Assembly (NCBI GenBank): GCA_030442035.1 | Contig: JAUJEA010000002.1 | Span: 372,001 to 436,000 of the forward strand | Length of the DNA stretch: 64,000 nucleotides | Direction of reading: 5' to 3' | Origin: Splendidivirga corallicola | GTDB taxonomy: Bacteria > Bacteroidota > Bacteroidia > Cytophagales > Cyclobacteriaceae | Shown: in pieces, positions 10,240-19,679 of the stretch | Layout: the number at the start of each line of letters is the position of its first letter | How positions within the stretch are numbered: the stretch's first letter is position 1 | Position numbers and translations under genes: made by a program | Notes under the pieces: model-generated | Database searches by the model: none | What the model saw: only the letters and a program-made list of their open reading frames with translations | Told to the model about the DNA's origin: nothing

Positions 10240-10283
10240 ATTCTACAAATATAGAATAAAAATATGTTTCTACAAGTGTAGAA
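10240..10283 (-). promoter_or_regulatory. Two BlaI-type operators upstream of the lipoprotein gene
   Basis: ATTCTACAAATATAGAAT (10240-10257) and TTCTACAAGTGTAGAA (10268-10283) are dyads with TTCTA/TAGAA arms. The second is perfect in its 7-base arms TTCTACA/TGTAGAA. They resemble the TACA-n2-TGTA core bound by BlaI/MecI repressors and recur at 12102-12133. The remaining intergenic sequence to 10608 shows nothing further. Confidence 0.75.
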
Positions 10284-10608
10284 TTAAAAATCTAAAAAAT
10301 TCCTTTTGTCCTTGTATGTAATCCGGAATGCAGGGCTCATAAAAATTCAATGCAGCTTGTCACATGAGGTGTGCGAAGTATGAAAGTGGTTTAAAGTGGA
10401 TGACTAATAGAGCTAAGTCACACTATCGATTGATTGTTAAAACTTAATTTTTGAGACAGGAATAGACTAAGTTAAAATCAGATGAACAGGTCTACTAACA
10501 GTGAAGAGTGGTTCTCACCTAATATCAATTCTTACTTTCAGATTTTTGATAATGATTGGGATATAATACGAACCTTAAGTAACGTTACTGCTCGACTAAC
10601 ATCGTTAG

Positions 10609-11712
10609 TTAATGATGCCCACTTCGATGTTCCTCATTACCATGAGATTCTTTTTCATCCTCACTACGATGTTCTTTCCCTTCTTCTGAAGATTCTTCCT
10701 TAACAGACTTCTTTGCTTTTTCACCACTGAAGTGAGAACTCTCATTTTCCTTTTTGTGATGACCAACTTCTCCTTCAACCTCGTTTCTTTCTTCGATTTC
10801 ATTTGTCGACAGATTGAGCTCCATAACCGATGGTTTTATTGCTTTCTCCTCTGCATCAACCTTGCCTGAAAATAAAAATGTAAATCCGACAAGCAGCGGA
10901 ATTACCATCACTTTCTTCAATAGGATCTTAACAGGTGACTGAGGGACGGCCATCATCATGAATCGCTTTTTGGTTATTAAATAATTGAGATTACTTGCCA
11001 AAAAACCATTATTACCAGCTGCTTTATTTAATAATAAATATTGATATCCGGTAATGTCATTGTGTGATTTCACTACTGTTTGATCTGCCAAAAATTCGTG
11101 ATTTAAACGTATGGCTTTCTTCGAAAGGACTAATATTGGATTGAACCAAAACACAATTTGTATTAGCTCAATAAAGAGAATGTCTAAAGTGTGTTTTTGC
11201 GTTACATGGGATAGTTCATGCGTGAATAATTCTTCTTCAATATTATTCGATTTATAATCATCCCTCGAGATGAAAATGTAATTCCAAAATGTAAATGGCA
11301 GCACTTTTAGAGGAAGTAAAACCACCGTTGCTTTTTTGTATTTCACTTTAGGATTCATATTGATCCTATGACCGATTTCATATAAATGCCTACCGAACCT
11401 GACCAATAATACACCACTTATCAAAAGATAGAAGCCAAATATGTAGTAAGAGTAATGATCAATGATCAAAAAAATATTTTCCAACTTAGTTATTGGGCCT
11501 CCTGCTTGATTAAGTGAATTACTTCCGGAAATATCTATGTTTGTTGGTGTGTCTAAATGCAAATTACAAAGTGGTATCAGCAAGGAAAACAATATGCTCC
11601 CAATCAGATAAAACCTGTTGAAATGATGCATTTTTTCCTTTTCCAAAAACAAATAATAGAAGCCCATTAACAGGGCCAAACAGATAGTTGATTTGATCAA
11701 GTAAGGAATCAT
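10609..11712 (-). CDS. M56 (BlaR1/MecR1-like) membrane metalloprotease with Glu/His-rich tail
   Basis: A 367-aa protein. N-terminal helices (residues ~1-55 and ~85-110) precede the cytoplasmic zinc site THELSHVTQKH (~188-198), then further helices ending near 290 (VMVIPLLVGFTFLFSG). BlaR1-family proteins sense a signal outside and cleave the partner BlaI repressor inside. Here the usual large extracellular sensor or TonB-like C-terminus is replaced by ~75 residues rich in Glu, Lys, Ser and His (ending EEHRSGHH). That composition is shared with the neighbouring lipoprotein. The start overlaps the blaI-like stop by 4 bases (ATGA), so the two are translated together. Confidence 0.88.
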   Translation of the reverse strand: MIPYLIKSTICLALLMGFYYLFLEKEKMHHFNRFYLIGSILFSLLIPLCNLHLDTPTNIDISGSNSLNQAGGPITKLENIFLIIDHYSYYIFGFYLLISGVLLVRFGRHLYEIGHRINMNPKVKYKKATVVLLPLKVLPFTFWNYIFISRDDYKSNNIEEELFTHELSHVTQKHTLDILFIELIQIVFWFNPILVLSKKAIRLNHEFLADQTVVKSHNDITGYQYLLLNKAAGNNGFLASNLNYLITKKRFMMMAVPQSPVKILLKKVMVIPLLVGFTFLFSGKVDAEEKAIKPSVMELNLSTNEIEERNEVEGEVGHHKKENESSHFSGEKAKKSVKEESSEEGKEHRSEDEKESHGNEEHRSGHH

Positions 11713-12080
11713 TTCTTTTTCTCTTTAATCTGCTTATCAATAATACTTCTCAGGTCCTCCAACTCCGATGCTGATAAGTTGGTGTCCGTGGTGAGAAAGG
11801 ATGCAAATTGTGAGGCAGAATCATCAAAAAAATTCTTTATCAGTCTATTTAAATGCTTTGAGAAATAATCCTTTTTTTTAATCAGCGGATAATATTCTCT
11901 TGATTTTCCATGACGTGTATATGCTATGAATCCTTTGTCAGTCATACGTTTTAATAATGTGGCCACAGTAGTGGTAGCTGGCTTAGGCTCGGGAAAATCA
12001 TCCAGTAAATCCTTTAGAAATGCTTTACTACGTTTCCATATATATTCCATGAGTTGTTCTTCGGATTTTGATAATTGCAT
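11709..12080 (-). CDS. BlaI/MecI/CopY family transcriptional repressor
   Basis: A 123-aa winged-helix regulator. It opens with MQLSKSEEQLMEYIWKRSKAFLKDLLDDF, followed by the recognition helix TTTVATLLKRMTDKGFIAYTRHGKSREYYPLI, the family pattern. The C-terminal part (~75-123) is the dimerisation helix region that partner M56 proteases cleave. It is cotranscribed with the M56 gene and is likely autoregulated through operators at 12102-12133. The ligand is not visible from sequence. Confidence 0.93.
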   Translation of the reverse strand: MQLSKSEEQLMEYIWKRSKAFLKDLLDDFPEPKPATTTVATLLKRMTDKGFIAYTRHGKSREYYPLIKKKDYFSKHLNRLIKNFFDDSASQFASFLTTDTNLSASELEDLRSIIDKQIKEKKK

Positions 12081-12101
12081 TTCTTTAAAGGATTTTCCAC
12101 G

Positions 12102-12133
12102 ACAAATATAGAATAAATTCTACAAACATAGAA
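12102..12133 (-). promoter_or_regulatory. BlaI-type operators in the blaI-like promoter
   Basis: ATTCTACAAACATAGAA (12117-12133) and the half-conserved ACAAATATAGAAT (12102-12114) lie 22-53 bases upstream of the repressor start. They match the lipoprotein operators almost base for base, which points to a small regulon of these three genes. Confidence 0.72.
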
Positions 12134-12185
12134 CAATCTTTATTTGATATGTTCAACCAAAATTCTTGATGGATAGCTAGTGCTT

Positions 12186-12290
12186 ATGATTCAAAAGTAT
12201 CTCCATCATTTTGTTGGTGGAAATTACTTCTTCTTTTTTATGAATGCTGTTAGGATGTCATTGTCAATTCCATAAGTTACTCCTTATATC
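12186..12290 (-). pseudogene. Relic of the 3' end of an M14 carboxypeptidase gene
   Basis: About 100 bases match the 3' end of the M14 gene at roughly 18220-18315 (shared words include AAAGTATCTCCATCATTTTG, TTTTTTATGAATGC and GTTACTCCTT). Read on the minus strand they give pieces such as GVTYGIDN...AFIKKK and KMMEIL, matching the intact gene's GVTYEIGDN...AFIKKKGAISATKMMEIL but with frame breaks. No other part of the gene is present next to it. Confidence 0.7.
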
Positions 12291-13096
12291 ACTACTTCTT
12301 GTTCCTAGAAGATTTATATAGGAACTAAGAAAAATACCTAAATATTGAATTTTTGCTAGATAGCCAAAGCTAAAATTAACTGTATCAGTTGGGAATACAA
12401 CATCCGGCAGTGGTCCTTCAAAATTCTTATCTAGTTGATTAACAATCGTAACGGGCCTGATAATTGTCGCTGATGCTATCGGTACTTTGCTTATTTTTTT
12501 GATTTAGGAAAATGCTCTATAGTGGTTTAAATATCTGAAAAATAACTTTGACTAATTGAAAGCAAAAGCTGGCACCCAAAATTTTTTAATTATGCCAGCA
12601 CTTCCAAACAATCTAAATAAACTATGTAGAGAAGGACTTTTAGCAATAACCAGTTGAGTATAAAAAATAAGATCAGCACTTGAAAACAACTTGGAAATGG
12701 ATGATCGTCTTAATGATTTGAAAACACAGCTATAGCTAAAAAATCAATTTTAGGAACGAATTAAAGATACAAATACCTATAAAATTGATTGGCATTATGG
12801 TAAATCCAATCCTAAGATTCATATCCGATTTGTTATGATGAAAGAGGGTTTACCAGGAAAATTGATCCAAAACTTAAGCCAAATGTAAGCTTTTAAAATT
12901 CAAAAGATGAGAAGATAAAGCAAGGTGTTAGTACATATGATCCTGGTTACCATTATCAGACTAACACCCCCAAACTTTAACATTTTAAATATATGGAACG
13001 GCCAAGCATAAGATTGTTTAAGGAACAACTTTCCAATGAGCTGGAAAGCTAATGAACAAACAATTCTCATTTTGAGTGGCCATAAATTTTAGGCGA
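12291..13096. other. Gene-free, apparently decayed region
   Basis: No intact gene is seen. On the minus strand an open frame without ATG runs from about 12515 to 12270 (contains VNQLDKNFEGPLPDVVFP). On the plus strand, about 12740-13050, coding-like pieces with stops and frame changes occur (KIDWHYGKSNPKIHIRFV; STYDPGYHYQTNTPKL; MERPSIRLFKEQLSNELES). They read like eroded genes, but I do not recognise a family. Confidence 0.35.
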
Positions 13097-16000
13097 ATGA
13101 AAAAGAAAATTTTATTAACACTGACATTTTTAGCCCTCTGGGTAGTCGGTTTCGGACATTCCGGAGGCGTATGGATCGCAAACGATGGTTGCGGTCATTG
13201 GTTTGCCATTGTATTTCACTACCATGGTAATGGTAGTGCGGGCTCTGTCGCTTCAGGTAGCTCAGGTTTATACATTGACTTTGATCAGAATGGCTATTTC
13301 GATGTAAACGGTGTCCAATATGAATACACCGATGCAGGAGGTTTTCCTACAAGTGATGGTGAATTCATTAGATTCACAGACTGGATTGATCTCACTGATA
13401 TATCCACTACTGCCAATAGTTACGCTAATAATGCAACTATTCAAGCTGAAGTTTTAAGCTGGTTGAATACCAACAAAAACTTTGGAAAGACTTATGAATT
13501 AACTGTTGCTGTTGATGGCGGATCATATAATGGTAGTTGGAAGGAAGCATTGGTGTGTCCGATTCAACCATTATCTCCGGCCTTGTATAAAGCTTCAACT
13601 TCAACTTCTTCAGCCATAGAAAGACCGGCAGGATATTCAAACCCTTTTAACCTCAATTATACTCCTACAAATTTTAATGGGACACTTACTACACAAAGCT
13701 TGTGCGGAAGTACCTTAGATGTAAGCACTAGCTTGACCCAAACATGTGTAGAAGAGTACGGTTTGGTTTATTCTACAACAAATACCAATCCCTCTATAGG
13801 GGACTCGGATGTGGATCAGACGAGCTTATGGACAGGATCACCAACCGATTTTACCAACAACTCATTCTCACATTCGATCAATGTTGTAGATGGACTCGAA
13901 ACTTCAGACCATTATATACGAGCCTATTACAAACAAAATGTATCCGGACTACAATTTTATGTTTATTCGGAATTACTAACTGTTATTCCTTTGGATCCCG
14001 ATGCAGATTGTGATGGCGACGGGATATCCAATGGCATTGAAACCGGGCTTCCGGATGATGATACTGACGGCGATGGTATACCAGACTACGAGGATACAGA
14101 TTCTGATGGCGATGGGATCAGTGACTCGGACGAAGGTGGCGTAGCTGATTGTGATATTGATGGGTTGCTGGATTTTCAAGACAATGAAATTGAACCCCAA
14201 ATCACTTTAGAGCCTAGCAGCACTATTGAGTGTCACGGTGTAACGGCTTCTTTTAATATTTCGGTAACCGGAGGTGGATTATCATATCAATGGCAAGTGA
14301 ATGATGGAAATGGTTATGCGGACCTAACTGATGATGCAGTATATGGCGGTAGTACAACAAATACTTTAAACATATCTACTGATGTACTACTCTCCGGATA
14401 CTCTTACCGCTGTATAATCAATTCCTCAACTTGTGGAACTTCCTCCACCACGGCAGAAGCGTCGCTCACAGTAAATAATCCTTCAGCCCCTATTGTGACG
14501 AATATTACCTATTTTGTAGGTAGTACAGCCCATAGTTTGGATAATGAAGTGACCGGAGATAATCTGCTATGGTACACTAACCAAACAGGTGGTACAGGAA
14601 CAGCCACTGCCCCAACGCCCAGTACCACCACTGAGGGAGCCGAAGAACATTGGGTAAGTCAAACTGTTGATGGTTGTGAATCCGAAAGATCCAATGTTAC
14701 CGCTACGATAATACTACCAAATGAGATCACTGGAAATGCTGAGGCAAAATCAGCTTTTTATTCGCTTTCAACCATGGTGGATGATGATATTCTTATAACC
14801 GGTGTTTCTGATATTTCAGGAGCAAGGGTATATATTTCAACTGGTTTTCAGGAAGGTGATATACTTGAACATGTTGGGAATTTACCTTCAGGGGTCACAA
14901 GTTCCTACAATGTATCGCAAGGGTCGCTTGTCTTTACAGGAGTGGCTAACTCAAACGATTGGCAGGAGGTTTTCAGGAATATCATCTTTAGAACCACATC
15001 TGACAATCAAAGTGATCGAACAGTTACTTTCATATTGGCAGATGCCATAAGTCTTACCATTGACTCAAAGCGACATTATTATAAATATATATCAGGGTCC
15101 GGGACCTGGATGGATGCAAAATCAAATGCGTCAGGACAAACATTATTTGGCTTATCAGGTTACTTGGCTACTCCTATATTGGAAACAGAAAACTCGGTTA
15201 TAACATCAAGTTTTGCTGAGGACGGTTGGTTAGGAGGATCTGATGATTATACGGAGATCAATGCTGCTTTGGGAAGCAGTACTTTTGCAGACCAAATTGC
15301 TTCGGAAGGAAACTGGTATTGGGTTACCGGTCCAGAATCCGGAACAGAAATCTCGACTGGCAATTTAAATCCATCACCCGTAAACAGTGCCTTTCTTAAC
15401 TGGAATCAAAACGAACCGGACAATACCGGAGGTGAACATTATATGGGTTTACATTTAACAAATACTGGAAAATGGAGCGATCATTCGTCATCCAACACCC
15501 TGGATGGCTATTATGTTGAGTTTGGTGGTTATCCATCCGAGGCAACTTTAAACATAGAAAGCTCCAAAGTATTGAGATATAATAGCACCGCGAGCATGAC
15601 AATGAACACCTCTGATATGGATGAAGGAAATGCCATCGGTGATGCTGTCACAACTTTTCTTTTAACCGGACAAGATGCCGGAATGACTTACACTTATTCG
15701 CTTGTAAGTGGTGAAGGAGACAATGATAATGCTGCATTTTCATTTGATGGGAATACCTTAACAACTTCAGAAGTCTTTGATTATGAAACAAAAACCAACT
15801 ATACCATACGTGTTGAGGTTAGAGACAATTTTAATGGTAGTTTCCAGCAGTCATATACCATAAATGTTAATAACATGAATGACACTCCTCCTGTTATCGA
15901 TCCAGGACAAATATTTAATATTGATGAGAATGGAGCGATTAACACACAACTTGGAACTGTCAACGCAACGGATGTAGATGGTGCCACCAGTTTTGCAGAC

Positions 16001-17071
16001 TGGACTATAATTGATGGTAATACCAATGATGCCTTTACTATCGATCCCACCACAGGAATGATATCCGTTAACAGTAGTGATGCATTGGACTATGAAATGA
16101 ATCCAAGTTTTGATCTGGTAATCACGGTTGGGGACGGTACCAATACCAGTTCGTCGGAAACGGTTACCATCAATTTGAATAATCTCAATGATGTTGCACC
16201 TGAAATTCCTGAAGATCAAAATTTTAATGTTGATGAAAATAGTATTGGAGGCACTTCAATAGGCACAGTTACTATAAATGATCCCGATGGCAGCACTAAT
16301 TATGAAAACTGGGCTATAATTAGTGGAAATGATGACAACATTTTTTCTATTGATCCTAACACCGGCATTATTACTATCAATGAAGGCGCAGAACTGGACC
16401 ATGAAGTAACTACAAACTATGTTTTGACTATCCAGGTAAGTGATGGCATTAACACTTCAGAGGCAACCATAACCATCACTATCATGAATGTTAATGATCA
16501 TGATCCAACTGATATTATGCTTAGTAGTAATACTTTTTCTGAATCTGTGTCCATCAACACGGAGATTGGTGTCTTGTCTTCAATTGATCTGGATAGGGAA
16601 GATACACATAGTTATGCCCTGGTGGAAGGTGAGAACGACACGGATAACGAAAACTTTACCATTGAGGGAGATAGATTACTTACTTCATCTGTATTCAATT
16701 ACGATTTCACCAAAACGCTGAACATCCGAATCAGATCCACTGACTCAGGTGGGCAATCTGTTGAAAAATCATTTGTCTTAACATTAGAACCCGATGCTGA
16801 TTTAGCCATTTCAATACCTTCAGCATTTACCCCTAACGGCGATAATGTAAATGATACCTGGGAAATAGATCGATTACAGTCTTATTCTAACTGTCATGTA
16901 AGTGTATATGACAACGATGGTATTGAAGTATTCTCCAATACAGGTTATACAAGCAGATGGGACGGTAATTTCAAAGGAAAAGAGCTTCGCTTTGGCACAT
17001 ATTATTATGTAATCAAACTAAACGATGCTTCAAATAGAACATATAAGGGAACAGTGATGATTATTAAATAG
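13097..17071 (+). CDS. Large cadherin/lectin surface adhesin with type B T9SS sorting domain
   Basis: A 1324-aa protein from ATG 13097, which begins a signal peptide (MKKKILLTLTFLALWVVGFGHS); the frame opens 7 codons earlier without purpose. In order: an N-terminal unknown domain; Asp-rich thrombospondin type 3 calcium repeats (~300-365, DGDGISNG, DTDGDGIPD); an Ig-like domain (~367-460); a C-type lectin-like domain (~657-815, with EPDNTGGEHYMGL and GKWSDHSS); three or four cadherin-like repeats (~830-1230, DENGAINTQLGTVNATDVDG pattern); and a CHU_C/gliding-associated C-terminal domain (SIPSAFTPNGDNVNDTWEI ... GTYYYVIKLND). The last directs export by the type IX system with a PorP/SprF partner, which is the next gene. 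Likely role: calcium-dependent, glycan-binding surface adhesion. Confidence 0.92.
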   Translation: MKKKILLTLTFLALWVVGFGHSGGVWIANDGCGHWFAIVFHYHGNGSAGSVASGSSGLYIDFDQNGYFDVNGVQYEYTDAGGFPTSDGEFIRFTDWIDLTDISTTANSYANNATIQAEVLSWLNTNKNFGKTYELTVAVDGGSYNGSWKEALVCPIQPLSPALYKASTSTSSAIERPAGYSNPFNLNYTPTNFNGTLTTQSLCGSTLDVSTSLTQTCVEEYGLVYSTTNTNPSIGDSDVDQTSLWTGSPTDFTNNSFSHSINVVDGLETSDHYIRAYYKQNVSGLQFYVYSELLTVIPLDPDADCDGDGISNGIETGLPDDDTDGDGIPDYEDTDSDGDGISDSDEGGVADCDIDGLLDFQDNEIEPQITLEPSSTIECHGVTASFNISVTGGGLSYQWQVNDGNGYADLTDDAVYGGSTTNTLNISTDVLLSGYSYRCIINSSTCGTSSTTAEASLTVNNPSAPIVTNITYFVGSTAHSLDNEVTGDNLLWYTNQTGGTGTATAPTPSTTTEGAEEHWVSQTVDGCESERSNVTATIILPNEITGNAEAKSAFYSLSTMVDDDILITGVSDISGARVYISTGFQEGDILEHVGNLPSGVTSSYNVSQGSLVFTGVANSNDWQEVFRNIIFRTTSDNQSDRTVTFILADAISLTIDSKRHYYKYISGSGTWMDAKSNASGQTLFGLSGYLATPILETENSVITSSFAEDGWLGGSDDYTEINAALGSSTFADQIASEGNWYWVTGPESGTEISTGNLNPSPVNSAFLNWNQNEPDNTGGEHYMGLHLTNTGKWSDHSSSNTLDGYYVEFGGYPSEATLNIESSKVLRYNSTASMTMNTSDMDEGNAIGDAVTTFLLTGQDAGMTYTYSLVSGEGDNDNAAFSFDGNTLTTSEVFDYETKTNYTIRVEVRDNFNGSFQQSYTINVNNMNDTPPVIDPGQIFNIDENGAINTQLGTVNATDVDGATSFADWTIIDGNTNDAFTIDPTTGMISVNSSDALDYEMNPSFDLVITVGDGTNTSSSETVTINLNNLNDVAPEIPEDQNFNVDENSIGGTSIGTVTINDPDGSTNYENWAIISGNDDNIFSIDPNTGIITINEGAELDHEVTTNYVLTIQVSDGINTSEATITITIMNVNDHDPTDIMLSSNTFSESVSINTEIGVLSSIDLDREDTHSYALVEGENDTDNENFTIEGDRLLTSSVFNYDFTKTLNIRIRSTDSGGQSVEKSFVLTLEPDADLAISIPSAFTPNGDNVNDTWEIDRLQSYSNCHVSVYDNDGIEVFSNTGYTSRWDGNFKGKELRFGTYYYVIKLNDASNRTYKGTVMIIK

Positions 17072-17078
17072 AAATGAA

Positions 17079-18065
17079 ATGAAAAAAAATCTTTCCATAT
17101 TATTAGCAATGATGGCATGCCTTGTTGCTAATGCACAAACCAACGGATTACTTGGGCTTTATTATGAAAACATGATCTTGTATAATCCTGCACAGGCAGG
17201 CATGAACGACCAATTAGATGTCAATTTTGGATTCAGAAGACAATGGGCAGGTTTTGGCAATTCTCCAAGAACAGTTTTGCTAAGTGCCAATGGTACACTT
17301 AACTTTCTTGGATCAAATCAAACTACTGAAAATGAGGATTCTCAAGGAGCCAAACCTAGTATGTTTACCCCAATGAAACATGGAGCTGGTGGCTATATAC
17401 GTCTCGATGAGCGCGGGTCTTACAAGCAATTGGATATTACATTGATTTATGCCATACATGTTCGGTTGACTCAGGACATATCTCTGTCTATGGGAATATC
17501 ACCAAACTTATACAATGAAAAAATAGACCTTTCAGATATAACAGTCAAAGATGAGGTAAATGATCAGACATATCAATCATTATTACAAAATGGAGGTTCA
17601 AATACCTTTTTACAGTTTAATACCGGGTTATCGATCTATTCGGACAGGTATTACTTGTCTTATGGTATAATGCAAGCTGCTAAAGCCTTTTTATCCGGTA
17701 ATAATGACCTGAACAATAATGGTGCAACAATGAGCCATCAGCTTATGGCAGGATATAGATTTGATCTTCTGTCAAATTGGGAGTTGGTACCAAATACATT
17801 TGTGAAGCTGAATAAAGAAACCCCCACATTCGTTGAAATGGGCATTAGAGCAAGGTATCAACAAAAGATATGGGCAGGGCTATCATACAGAAATGATAAC
17901 ACCTTTGTTGGCTCATTTGGTTTGATTCATAACAATCAATGGAAATTTGGATATGCCTATGAATACAATACTTCCTCCGATATCTCCCAATTTACCAATG
18001 GTTCGCATGAGTTAATCTTGGGGATAAGGTTATTTAACAAATCAAATTACTCAATGATGTGGTGA
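17079..18065 (+). CDS. PorP/SprF family type IX secretion outer-membrane protein
   Basis: A 328-aa protein with a signal peptide (MKKNLSILLAMMACLVANA) and the family start GLYYENMILYNPAQAGMNDQLDVNFGFRRQWAGF. Beta-barrel-like repeats follow, ending in an aromatic-rich strand. Members sit next to type B CTD cargo genes and are needed for their attachment or export. It lies 7 bases after the adhesin stop, the standard cargo plus SprF-like pairing. A terminator follows. Confidence 0.92.
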   Translation: MKKNLSILLAMMACLVANAQTNGLLGLYYENMILYNPAQAGMNDQLDVNFGFRRQWAGFGNSPRTVLLSANGTLNFLGSNQTTENEDSQGAKPSMFTPMKHGAGGYIRLDERGSYKQLDITLIYAIHVRLTQDISLSMGISPNLYNEKIDLSDITVKDEVNDQTYQSLLQNGGSNTFLQFNTGLSIYSDRYYLSYGIMQAAKAFLSGNNDLNNNGATMSHQLMAGYRFDLLSNWELVPNTFVKLNKETPTFVEMGIRARYQQKIWAGLSYRNDNTFVGSFGLIHNNQWKFGYAYEYNTSSDISQFTNGSHELILGIRLFNKSNYSMMW

Positions 18066-18115
18066 TCATTCTAAATGTATAGAATGAAGGAGAAATTTGT
18101 CCTTCTAAAAATTCC

Positions 18116-18148
18116 AAAAAGGTTCCGGCATATCATAGGAACCTTTTT
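18116..18148 (+). terminator. Rho-independent terminator after the adhesin operon
   Basis: AAAAAGGTTCC (18116-18126) pairs exactly with GGAACCTTTTT (18138-18148) across an 11-base loop, 50 bases after the PorP/SprF stop. The A and T flanks allow it to work on both strands, so it may also stop the converging M14 transcript. Confidence 0.85.
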
Positions 18149-18212
18149 TATTAGGAGATTACGCGGAAGATATGGTTTTACTGGAAGTATGGTTTATATA
18201 GAAATAAATCCA

Positions 18213-19454
18213 TTACTGATTACCCAAAAGTATCTCCATCATTTTGGTGGCGGAAATCGCTCCTTTCTTTTTTATGAATGCCCTTGGGGTATTATCACCA
18301 ATTTCGTAGGTTACTCCTTCCGCCTGGAACTGTGTGAAAAACCAGCTTTTGCTTACAGGAGCTCCAAGTCCTGATGGATGATCATTGATTTCGTAATTCG
18401 CTATTTCACGTTCTATGGCCTCTAACCATTGATCCTTAAATCCCGGTAAATGAGAAACCAATGAGTCATCGAGTGTGTAATAAACATCCCAGTAGGTAGA
18501 GTGGAAATCCATCCCAAAAATAATCCGGTTTTTGAGCCGCTTGCTGGTAGAAACCATATGATCTGCGATTTGTTTTATTTCAGGTTGGCGATAATAGGCC
18601 CAATCTCGGTTCAGGTCAACACCTCCGGCATTGTGGCGCCAATGTCCAAGATCAACACCATCGGGATTTAACAATGGATAGACTAATATGTTATACTTCT
18701 GTAAAAAGTCCTTCGAAAGCTGGTCTCCATTAACGATCCGCTCGACAAATGATTCCATAGCCATATATCCGGTCACTTCGGGTGGGTGCTGTCTGCTGAT
18801 AATTGCAATGAGGTCCTTTTTCTTTTTTGATCCGTTGGAAACGAACAATGAGTAGATATCCCTGTTGAGCCTGCTTTTCCCAATAATATTAAAAGCAATA
18901 TTTTTTTGTTCTGCCATTTTCCCACACCAACTCCTGACATTGCCGGAATTGATAATTTCCTGTGCTGAAATCCAAAGTGTATCACTATCTACCTCCACTT
19001 CAAAATATGCTTCTGTGCTGTCATTGTTGAATGTTATGCTTTCCGGATCCATACGGTGCCAACTGATACCATCAACACTCAATTTCGGTGTGTAACGGTG
19101 TTTGGCATTTTCATATTTTAAGGTAATATTCAATTTCTTTTGATCCTGACTCCAGATCCTAAAGGCATACCAGGGGCTGGGATTTATTGGTATGTTTTCC
19201 GGTTTGATTATAGCCACATAACTGTTTTCATTGAGCCTCTGAAAATCATTTAAACGGGCACCATCAAATTGATTATCCGCACCAATATTTGAATTTTCAA
19301 AGAGATAAGCTCTCTTTTCCTGAAGTTCTATTGTTTTAGTATTTGTATCCACCGGATTAGGAAAATCATAAGGGACGGCTTCATATCCTTTCTTTACAGA
19401 GGCACATCCCCCGATTATAAAAACGAGAATTATCAATAAAAATCTATGCTGCAT
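18213..19454 (-). CDS. M14 family zinc carboxypeptidase, lipoprotein
   Basis: A 413-aa protein from ATG 19454, which starts a lipoprotein signal (MQHRFLLIILVFIIGGCASVKK, lipobox IGGC); the upstream extension to 19511 lacks export features. The N-terminal ~150 residues are a beta-sandwich often seen before this catalytic domain. The zinc motif HPPEVTGYMAME supplies His and Glu, and the third His lies in FHSTYWD. DLNRDW supplies the Asn-Arg substrate clamp and VTYEIGDNTP the catalytic Glu. The family removes C-terminal residues or amidated cell-wall peptides. It sits downstream of the SusD gene but behind a strong terminator. A relic of the same 3' end lies at 12186-12290. Confidence 0.9.
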   Translation of the reverse strand: MQHRFLLIILVFIIGGCASVKKGYEAVPYDFPNPVDTNTKTIELQEKRAYLFENSNIGADNQFDGARLNDFQRLNENSYVAIIKPENIPINPSPWYAFRIWSQDQKKLNITLKYENAKHRYTPKLSVDGISWHRMDPESITFNNDSTEAYFEVEVDSDTLWISAQEIINSGNVRSWCGKMAEQKNIAFNIIGKSRLNRDIYSLFVSNGSKKKKDLIAIISRQHPPEVTGYMAMESFVERIVNGDQLSKDFLQKYNILVYPLLNPDGVDLGHWRHNAGGVDLNRDWAYYRQPEIKQIADHMVSTSKRLKNRIIFGMDFHSTYWDVYYTLDDSLVSHLPGFKDQWLEAIEREIANYEINDHPSGLGAPVSKSWFFTQFQAEGVTYEIGDNTPRAFIKKKGAISATKMMEILLGNQ

Positions 19455-19622
19455 AAGGTGTTTTTCTTCTATGCTTAATTTAAAATATACACGATTGATT
19501 TGAATAGCCAAAGAACTGAGGGTTCCTTAGCTTTCAGGTATTTGGTTTAGAAAAATTATATGGTCCCCAAGTTACATGAAGACCGATGGATAATACGGAA
19601 AGTGGGTCATCACAAAATTGGC

Positions 19623-19668
19623 AAAAAGAGGATTTGATTTAGCCAAGGTCAAATCAAATCCTCTTTTT
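19623..19668. terminator. Strong hairpin terminator after susD-like gene
   Basis: Two perfectly complementary 18-base arms (19623-19640 and 19651-19668) begin with A5 and end with T5 around a 10-base loop. It is placed 12 bases after the SusD-like stop at 19680, and the minus-strand form is the relevant one. It separates the M14 gene from the SusCD operon. Confidence 0.85.
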
Positions 19669-19679
19669 AATGCATTGTG

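Noticed and set aside
10482-10703. 73-codon plus-strand frame between the lipoprotein and M56 genes
   Set aside because: It runs antisense into the M56 coding end, its composition mirrors that low-complexity tail, and no start signal is evident.
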